NCBI GenBank assembly: GCA_031272575.1
Contig: JAISTO010000078.1
Span: forward strand, 1 to 7,282
From: Treponema sp.
Lineage (GTDB): Bacteria > Spirochaetota > Spirochaetia > Treponematales > Breznakiellaceae
Direction of reading: 5' to 3'
Length of the DNA stretch: 7,282 nucleotides
The position numbers and the translations under genes were made by a program. Below the pieces are notes generated by a model. The model saw only the letters and a list, made by a program, of their open reading frames with translations, was not told the DNA's origin and searched no databases. Shown here piece by piece: positions 1 through 4,281 of this stretch. The number at the start of each line of letters is the position of its first letter. Position 1 is the first letter of the stretch.

Positions 1-28
1 TGACATTTCCCCCCTATCAATCCATACT
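1..28 (+). promoter_or_regulatory. candidate sigma70-type promoter for the rubredoxin gene
   Basis: The window opens with TGACA, which would be five bases of a TTGACA -35 box if the base before the window is T. About 17 bases later is CATACT (23-28), matching TATAAT at four of six positions. Transcription would start near 35, leaving a short leader that carries the AAGGAG ribosome binding site at 37-42. The first -35 base is outside the window, so this is tentative. Confidence 0.3.
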
Positions 29-47
29 CTCATAACAAGGAGCAAAA

Positions 48-203
48 ATGAAATTTGTATGCGATGTCTGCGGGTATGTGTATGACCCCGCACAGGGTGA
101 CAGCGCGGCGGGCATAGCGCCCGGTACCGCGTTCGAGGCGCTGCCCGAAGACTGGGTTTGCCCGCTCTGCGGGGCCTCAAAAGCCTCGTTTTCGGAGGCA
201 TAG
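48..203 (+). CDS. rubredoxin
   Basis: This is a small cytoplasmic iron protein that carries single electrons through one Fe(Cys)4 centre. In anaerobes it commonly serves reductases that detoxify oxygen or superoxide. The 51-residue product is normal rubredoxin length. It has both metal-binding knuckles: CDVCGYVYDP (Cys5, Cys8) near the N-terminus and CPLCGASK (Cys38, Cys41) near the C-terminus. The family's typical Tyr10, Asp13-Pro14, Pro33 and Trp36 are also present. The ATG at 48 has AAGGAG at 37-42 with a five-base spacer, which fixes the start. The next gene begins one base after the stop, so the two are probably co-transcribed. No redox partner gene is visible in the window. Identification is secure; the electron partner is unknown. 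Confidence 0.96.
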   Translation: MKFVCDVCGYVYDPAQGDSAAGIAPGTAFEALPEDWVCPLCGASKASFSEA

Positions 204-204
204 A

Positions 205-501
205 ATGCCTATGCTGGCGCGTGACGACTTCGTGTTTACCATAGGCTACGACGGCCCGGCCGCCGTTGTCGACAGGCAGGCGAAGCGGGCGTACCGGAGC
301 CTCTCCGCCGCGCAACTGGCGGAAAAGGGCCTCTTCCGGGCGGGCTATGCGGCGGCGCTCTACGCGAAGAGCGCGGAAGCGCAGGATCAGGTGGCGGCCG
401 CGTACAACGCGGCGCTCAACCCGGCCGCGCCGAACAGCGCCCCGCTGGACCGGCTCTTCGGCGTCTTCCCGGTCGAGGCCTCAAAAGCCATTTCACTTTG
501 A
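205..501 (+). CDS. hypothetical protein downstream of rubredoxin
   Basis: I do not recognise a family. The 98-residue product starts MPMLARDDFVFTIGYDG and is Ala-rich, with a probably helical middle (about residues 33-72) and the tail LFGVFPVEASKAISL. There is no signal peptide, membrane segment or Cys motif. Third codon positions are strongly G/C, as in the accepted genes, which supports real coding. The start is set by GGAGG at 194-198, inside the end of the rubredoxin gene, six bases before the ATG at 205. A second ATG at 211 is too far from that site. The one-base gap to the rubredoxin stop implies translational coupling. The stop at 499-501 lies ten bases before the palindrome at 512, and a copy of the repeat core CCTGCCCACT follows directly at 502-511. 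The native C-terminus may therefore have been altered by the repeat. A role linked to rubredoxin is only inferred from position. Confidence 0.72.
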   Translation: MPMLARDDFVFTIGYDGPAAVVDRQAKRAYRSLSAAQLAEKGLFRAGYAAALYAKSAEAQDQVAAAYNAALNPAAPNSAPLDRLFGVFPVEASKAISL

Positions 502-611
502 CCTGCCCACTGTCTGCCCACTGGCCTGTTCAAAAATTATATCGACTGTGCGCGAGGCAACACAGTTGCCTTTAGCGCACGGTTTTTGAACAGGCCAGTG
601 GGCAGACAAAA
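502..611. repeat. nested palindromic element between convergent genes
   Basis: A perfect 25-bp inverted repeat has arms at 512-536 and 583-607 (left arm begins GTCTGCCCACTGGCCTG). Its 46-base middle contains two further nested stems: 548-553 with 575-580 (GTGCGC/GCGCAC), and 555-561 with 565-571 (AGGCAAC/GTTGCCT, three-base loop). A direct extra copy of the core CTGCCCACTG lies immediately left at 503-512. The element sits where the rubredoxin operon and galK converge, and could act as a two-way transcription stop or barrier. It lacks a clean run of T after the stem in either direction, so a classical intrinsic terminator is not shown. The minus-strand arm is translated as the end of galK. 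The core recurs near 4145, so this is probably a dispersed repeat family. Confidence 0.9.
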
Positions 612-1951
612 AGTTCCACAGCGCCGAGGGGCCGTATGCGCAGTTCGGTGACGGCGCCTTCCCCGAAGACGCGGTCGATGAGGGCGCGGTAGCGCTCGAG
701 CGCGGGCGCGGGGATGTAGGCCTGTATGGTGCCGGCAAAGCCCCCGCCGTGGACGCGGCACGCGCCCCCCCGCGCCTCGCGGTCGAGGAAGTCCTGCGTG
801 AGCGCAAGCGCGAGGCTGAGCCCCTGGTTTGCCGGATCGCGGGGCGAGTACACGTCCTGCAGCAGTTCCCACGAGGAGTCGCCTGACTCATTCACGAGCG
901 CGAGGAACGCGGCCATGGCATCCCGCTTGTCCGCCGCGCTCCTCCCCACTTCGGCCGCCTCGAGCAGGCGCTGTTCCATGGCCTCGACGCGGCGGTTTTC
1001 GCCGAAGAAGTGGAGCGCGCGGATAACGGCGCGATCCCCGACCGCTTTCCGCAGGGCCGCGGCCGCGCCGATAACGGCGTCCGCGTCCAGATCGCGCAGT
1101 TCCGTTTTGCCGAAAAAGGCCGCGACCCCGCGCATCTCGAAGGGCACGGCCGCGTAGTCAGGCGTGAGGTCCGCATGGCTCCCCCGCGTGTTGACCACGC
1201 AGAGGGTGTAGCCCGCGGCATTCGGGTCGAAGGCGATCTTCCTGACGAGCGGGTTTTTCGGGTCCTCGAAGTCGATGGCCGCGACGCCCCCGAGCGCGCA
1301 GGCGACCTGATCCATTAACCCGCAGGGTTTGCCAAAATAGACATTTTCGGCTTTTTGGCCGATCTGGGCGATTTCGACCGCGGACAAAGTACCCTTGCCG
1401 AAGAGCGAGTCGAAGACGCGGCCCACGAGCGCTTCCAGCGCGGCGCTCGACGAGAGCCCCGAGCCGGTGAGCACGGTGGAGGACGCAACGGCGGTAAAGC
1501 CCCGGACGGGAAGCCCCCGTGCCGCGAACTGGGCGGCTATGCCGCGCACAAGCGCCTCGGAGGTGCCCTCTTCCCCGCTCTGCGGGTCGAGGCGCGACAG
1601 GTCGACGCTCACGTCGGGGTGGCCGCTCGAACGGAAAAAGACGCGCTTGTCCTGCCGGGGCGCCGCGAGGGCGGCCGCGTCCAGTTGTATGGAGGCCGCC
1701 AGCACCTTGCCGCGGTTGTGGTCGGTGTGGTTGCCCCCCAGTTCGGTGCGGCCTGGCGCGCTGAACACGCGAATGCCGCCCGCGCACTCGGGGAAATCCC
1801 CCGGCGGAAACGCCTTTGGGTCCCGTATCTGCGCGGCGAGCCCCATGTAGCGCTCGCGCGCCGCGTCCCGGCCCTTGTCCCCGTAGAGCGCGGTAAAGAC
1901 CGCATCCCCCTCCGGCCCCTGAAACAGGGCCTCCAGTTCCTGTGCTGTCAT
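572..1951 (-). CDS. galK: galactokinase (GHMP kinase family)
   Basis: Predicted cytoplasmic GHMP kinase that transfers phosphate from ATP to C1 of galactose, the entry step of the Leloir pathway. The 459-residue product carries the family signatures in order: sugar-binding PGRTELGGNHTDHN (66-79), the ATP loop SGLSSSAALE (164-173), the catalytic Asp in GLMDQ (Asp214), and RVHGGGFAG (399-407). In the first motif Asn74 replaces the Glu of the usual G-E-H-T-D, so the exact sugar is less certain than the fold. The ATG at 1951 follows AAAGGAG (1960-1966) by eight bases; longer in-frame readings would run through this site. The gene follows aroDE by 40 bases with no obvious terminator, so they may share a transcript. 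The last eleven residues, VCPLACSKTVR, are encoded by the palindrome arm at 583-607 plus its loop. The native protein probably ended near GAVEL (443-447). Confidence 0.87.
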   Translation of the reverse strand: MTAQELEALFQGPEGDAVFTALYGDKGRDAARERYMGLAAQIRDPKAFPPGDFPECAGGIRVFSAPGRTELGGNHTDHNRGKVLAASIQLDAAALAAPRQDKRVFFRSSGHPDVSVDLSRLDPQSGEEGTSEALVRGIAAQFAARGLPVRGFTAVASSTVLTGSGLSSSAALEALVGRVFDSLFGKGTLSAVEIAQIGQKAENVYFGKPCGLMDQVACALGGVAAIDFEDPKNPLVRKIAFDPNAAGYTLCVVNTRGSHADLTPDYAAVPFEMRGVAAFFGKTELRDLDADAVIGAAAALRKAVGDRAVIRALHFFGENRRVEAMEQRLLEAAEVGRSAADKRDAMAAFLALVNESGDSSWELLQDVYSPRDPANQGLSLALALTQDFLDREARGGACRVHGGGFAGTIQAYIPAPALERYRALIDRVFGEGAVTELRIRPLGAVELFVCPLACSKTVR

Positions 1952-1959
1952 AATTCTTT

Positions 1960-1966
1960 CTCCTTT
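1960..1966 (-). promoter_or_regulatory. ribosome binding site of galK
   Basis: AAAGGAG on the minus strand, eight bases before the ATG at 1951. It decides the start in favour of MTAQELE over the in-frame upstream TTG at 1969. Confidence 0.8.
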
Positions 1967-1991
1967 CAAGAATGATATTGATGCCGCGCCG

Positions 1992-3497
1992 TCAACGCAT
2001 TTTTTGCACGAGGGTCGCGGGAAACTCTTTTCCGAAGAAGCAGGGGTACTGGTACTGGGCCTGACGGCGGAGCATGTCGGCGCCGGAGAGGATTCGGCAG
2101 CCCGCGGCCTCGGCGCGCTTCAGGCAGAGGGTCTTCTCCGGCTTGTAGATCAGGTCCATCACCACCTCCTTCCCCTGGAACGTGTAAAGGTCGATGGGGT
2201 CGCTCTCCGTGTCCGGGGCCATGCCGAGGGGGGTCGTCTGCACGATGAGGTCGTTGAAGCGCTCCATAAGGCTGAAGCCGCGCCGGTCCATGAGGGCCCA
2301 CTGGAAGCCGTAACGCGCGGCCAGGTCCCGGGCACGGCCCGCGCCGCGGTTGATCACGAGCGTCTTCGCGTGGAGGCGGTGCAGTTCGAACGCGACCGCG
2401 CTCGCCGCCCCCCCCGCGCCGACCAGCGTGACCCGCCAGCCGCGCAGGTTCTTCCTGCCGAGAAACGCGAGGAGCGAGCCGGAGAACCCGAGGGCGTCCG
2501 TGTTCCAGCCGGAAAGCCCCCCATCCCGCGGCGCGATCGTGTTGCAGGCGCCTATCGCCCGCACCTGCTCGGACTTCCAGGTGAGGTGGGGGAGCACCGC
2601 CTGCTTGTGCGGCACCGTAATGGACGCGCCCTCGATGCCGATCTCGCGGCCCAGGCGCAGAAACGATTCGATCGTTACCGAGGGAAAGGGGATGTAGACC
2701 GCGTCCACATTTTCAATATCGAAGACCGTGTTGAAAAACGCGGGGCTGTCCGTCGTTCTGAGCGGGAATCCGGTAACCCCAAAAACTCTAGTTGAAGTGG
2801 AGATTTTTTTGAAGCGGTAATCTTCGGCCAGTTCCCGCGGATCCAGTTGACCGGGCGCGGCCTGGGGCAGGTCGTCCTCTCCCCGGGGGCTCGTGTAACT
2901 GAGGAAGGCCCCCATCTTTTCCGCCAGTATCCTCGTGTTGACTCCGTATTCCCCCATGCAGAGGAGTATCTTGTCCATATCCGCCGTTTCTTTCGCGGCG
3001 CGCCAGACCTCGAGGGTCTCGTCCAGATTGTTCGGCCGCATCGCGGCCTTCACGATCTCGTCCCCCATGCGGCGCATACCCCGCAGCCGCTCCGCCAGGC
3101 GCTCGTCCACGCCGCTGATGTTATGCCGCGAGCGGATTATCCGCGTGCCGAAGGTACGCGCCGCTTCCTCGATGCTCGGCACATTGATGTCATCCTCGAA
3201 ATCGACATAGGCGAAATTGTGACGCATATCCGTTTCCGCGAAGGCGAGCGCCCGCGCGAAGAGGACCATGCGCGCGCCCTCGCCCTCCTCGTAGAGGCCG
3301 CCGTCTACCCTGCGCCGTATGGTCAGGATGACGGGAAGCCCGGCCAGGCCGGGGAAGCGCCGTATCGCGAGGCGCTCGTCGTTTTCGAGACAGTCGACCC
3401 GCAGTTCCGCGCAGTCGATGTACTTGCGGTATTTTTCGAGCGCCTCGAGGTCGCGCGCGATGGTTTTTCCGGTAAGACAGAGACAAATCCGTGACAT
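1992..3497 (-). CDS. aroDE: bifunctional 3-dehydroquinate dehydratase (type I) / shikimate dehydrogenase
   Basis: Fused enzyme for steps three and four of the shikimate pathway: dehydroquinate to dehydroshikimate, then NADPH reduction to shikimate. It has 501 residues. Residues 1-220 are a type I dehydratase: ELR (Glu31, Arg33), Arg61, the catalytic His125 (RSRHNISG), the Schiff-base Lys150 (DEIVKAA), Arg189 (NTRIL) and APGQ (214-217). The partner of the catalytic His, usually Glu, aligns with Asp65. Residues 237-501 are shikimate dehydrogenase: catalytic Lys298 (TVPHK), GACNTI (Asn319), GWNTDALGF (Asp334), the NADP loop GAGGAA (360-365) and QTTPLGM. The substrate motif is unusual, GFPLRTTDSP in place of G-x-P-x-x-H-S-x-S-P. 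The start at 3497 follows AGGAG (3502-3506), which overlaps the upstream stop, indicating coupling. Fused AroD-AroE proteins are known in some bacteria, including spirochaetes and chlamydiae, and in plants. Identification is secure. Confidence 0.96.
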   Translation of the reverse strand: MSRICLCLTGKTIARDLEALEKYRKYIDCAELRVDCLENDERLAIRRFPGLAGLPVILTIRRRVDGGLYEEGEGARMVLFARALAFAETDMRHNFAYVDFEDDINVPSIEEAARTFGTRIIRSRHNISGVDERLAERLRGMRRMGDEIVKAAMRPNNLDETLEVWRAAKETADMDKILLCMGEYGVNTRILAEKMGAFLSYTSPRGEDDLPQAAPGQLDPRELAEDYRFKKISTSTRVFGVTGFPLRTTDSPAFFNTVFDIENVDAVYIPFPSVTIESFLRLGREIGIEGASITVPHKQAVLPHLTWKSEQVRAIGACNTIAPRDGGLSGWNTDALGFSGSLLAFLGRKNLRGWRVTLVGAGGAASAVAFELHRLHAKTLVINRGAGRARDLAARYGFQWALMDRRGFSLMERFNDLIVQTTPLGMAPDTESDPIDLYTFQGKEVVMDLIYKPEKTLCLKRAEAAGCRILSGADMLRRQAQYQYPCFFGKEFPATLVQKMR

Positions 3498-3501
3498 AGC
3501 G

Positions 3502-3506
3502 CTCCT
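3502..3506 (-). promoter_or_regulatory. ribosome binding site of aroDE overlapping the upstream stop codon
   Basis: Minus-strand TAGGAG combines the TAG stop of the upstream gene (3505-3507) with the AGGAG of aroDE, four bases before the ATG at 3497. It selects MSRICLCL over an in-frame upstream start at 3560 and suggests coupled translation. Confidence 0.8.
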
Positions 3507-4041
3507 AGAAGTCGGGCCGGTAAAAAAAGATGACGGTGATCTTTCCCGCCTCGTCCACATTGCAGCGCAGTTCCACGGGCCAGGGAAAGCCCTCGACCGC
3601 GCTGACGATATGATCGCCCCCGTCCCGCGCCGCGTCCCCCAGCGCGAGGAGCGCGACCCGCCGGTCGTCCCCCCTGCGGAAATCCGCGGCCGCGCTCACC
3701 CCCACCTGCCAGACGCGGTCTTTGTACAGGTAGAAGTCCGCGTCCGGGTAGACGAACACAACGTCATCCTGCCAGGGCTCTACCCCCCGCACCGCGTAGA
3801 CCGAGGCCGGAGCGCCCCGCGCCGCAAGGAGCGCTGCCACCGACACCCCAAGCCAGTCCGCGGGATGGGGGCGCTGCGCGGTCTGCGGCGACGCCTGAAC
3901 GGGGGCCGCCTGAGCGGGGGCCGCCTGAACGGGCGCCTCCAGCGCGGGGGCGGGAGCGGGTACAGGCGCGGGAGTGGGCGCGGGGGCCGCCTGAGCAGGC
4001 GCCTCCAGCGCGGGAGCGTCGGGGGCGAGGACGCCAGGCAA
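3505..4041 (-). CDS. exported-type protein with Pro/Ala-rich linker, 5' end altered
   Basis: I do not recognise a named family. From the TTG at 4041 the product has 178 residues. The first ~60 are a Pro/Ala/Gln linker with internal repeats (ALEAPxQAAPA twice). Then comes a compact domain of about 115 residues, from PADWLGVSVAALLAARGAP through DDVVFVYPDADFYLYKDRVWQVG to VIFFYRPDF. The pattern 'small helix, GAP, then FxYxxxxFYLYKDRVWQV' suggests a small beta-rich periplasmic domain; I associate similar proteins with treponemes, without certainty. In-frame codons continue upstream to 4113 and encode a good signal peptide, but no ATG, GTG or TTG opens it. TTG 4041 has AGGAG at 4051-4055 with a nine-base spacer, so it could initiate, yielding a protein without export signal. 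The gene is directly upstream of, and probably coupled to, aroDE, with no obvious shared pathway. Confidence 0.7.
   Translation of the reverse strand: MPGVLAPDAPALEAPAQAAPAPTPAPVPAPAPALEAPVQAAPAQAAPVQASPQTAQRPHPADWLGVSVAALLAARGAPASVYAVRGVEPWQDDVVFVYPDADFYLYKDRVWQVGVSAAADFRRGDDRRVALLALGDAARDGGDHIVSAVEGFPWPVELRCNVDEAGKITVIFFYRPDF
3916..4014 (-). repeat. 33-bp repeats encoding the Pro/Ala linker
   Basis: Two 33-bp copies at 3916-3948 and 3982-4014 match at 31 of 33 positions and are 66 bases apart. Each encodes eleven residues of the linker, so copy changes keep the frame. A 15-bp subunit (GGGGGCCGCCTGAGC on the plus strand) is also repeated at 3901-3915 and, with one change, at 3916-3930. Confidence 0.75.
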
Positions 4042-4113
4042 GGCCCCCGGCTCCTGCGCCGCAAGGGGAGCCCCCAGAGCGAGAGAGGCTGCCAGGAGTT
4101 TGTAGCGCTTTGA
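4042..4113 (-). other. signal-peptide coding remnant without a start codon
   Basis: The 24 codons before TTG 4041 read SKRYKLLAASLALGAPLAAQ and then EPGA: a basic start, a hydrophobic core and a plausible cleavage site after the Ala before Gln. The codon before Ser is TAG (4114-4116), and no ATG, GTG or TTG lies between. The hairpin at 4105-4122 overlaps this junction. This looks like the real N-terminus of the downstream gene with its first codon and ribosome binding site removed. An unusual CTG start (4093-4095) or a frameshifted entry cannot be excluded. Confidence 0.6.
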
Positions 4114-4122
4114 CTAAAGCGC
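4105..4122. repeat. short perfect hairpin at the damaged gene start
   Basis: GCGCTTT (4105-4111) and AAAGCGC (4116-4122) form a seven-bp stem with a four-base loop. The right edge of the A/T-rich insert-like patch and the in-frame TAG stop both fall within it. It may mark the boundary of an inserted element. Confidence 0.6.
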
Positions 4123-4134
4123 AATAAAAATTAG

Positions 4135-4176
4135 AAATTTTTGCCTGCCCACTTACAAGTGGGCAGGCAAAAATTT
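4135..4176. repeat. 42-base perfect palindrome with CTGCCCACT core
   Basis: The arms 4135-4154 (AAATTTTTGCCTGCCCACTT) and 4157-4176 are exact reverse complements around a two-base loop. The G/C stem is flanked by A/T, so it would form a strong hairpin on either strand. It lies 106 bases after the NHL gene stop and could end that transcript, although the bases after the stem are A-rich first, which is not classical. The right arm, AGTGGGCAGGCAAAAAT at 4158-4174, matches 597-613 of the other palindrome at 15 of 17 positions. Confidence 0.9.
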
Positions 4177-4186
4177 ACTCTAAAAA

Positions 4187-4264
4187 CTCCAAAAGCAGCC
4201 TCGAAAAGCGTGAAATCACGCGAATTTTTCATCGAATTATTCAAAGTGCTACAGGCTGCTGGAG
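4187..4264. repeat. second nested inverted repeat in the intergenic patch
   Basis: The outer arms are CTCC-AAA-AGCAGCCT (4187-4201) and AGGCTGCT-GGAG (4253-4264), pairing with a three-base bulge. Inside is a perfect GCGTGA-AA-TCACGC hairpin (4208-4221). The patch is A/T-rich compared with the genes on both sides. With 4105-4122 and 4135-4176 it fills the 168-base gap between the NHL gene and the next gene. I see no convincing promoter for the downstream genes here. Confidence 0.65.
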
Positions 4265-4281
4265 GGCTGCGCCGACGGCGC

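Noticed and set aside
512..607. CRISPR repeat or RNA gene at the convergent palindrome
   Set aside because: There is one palindrome and no regularly spaced repeats, and it does not fold like a tRNA or other known RNA family I can recognise.
1355..1975. Plus-strand open frame of 206 codons opposite galK
   Set aside because: It is a shadow of a strongly supported galactokinase, typical of GC-rich DNA. The translation has no recognisable motif and no good ribosome binding site.
2004..2795. Plus-strand open frame of 263 codons opposite aroDE
   Set aside because: It is the antisense of a gene whose catalytic residues are all readable. The translation is Arg/Glu/Ala-rich and featureless.
4135..4176. 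Classical intrinsic terminator
   Set aside because: The G/C stem is followed on both strands by AAAAATTT and not directly by a T run, so I list it as a repeat with only possible terminator activity.
4269..4281. GCGCC-GAC-GGCGC hairpin just after the NHL stop
   Set aside because: The five-bp stem is short and has no T tract; such stems are common by chance in this GC-rich sequence.
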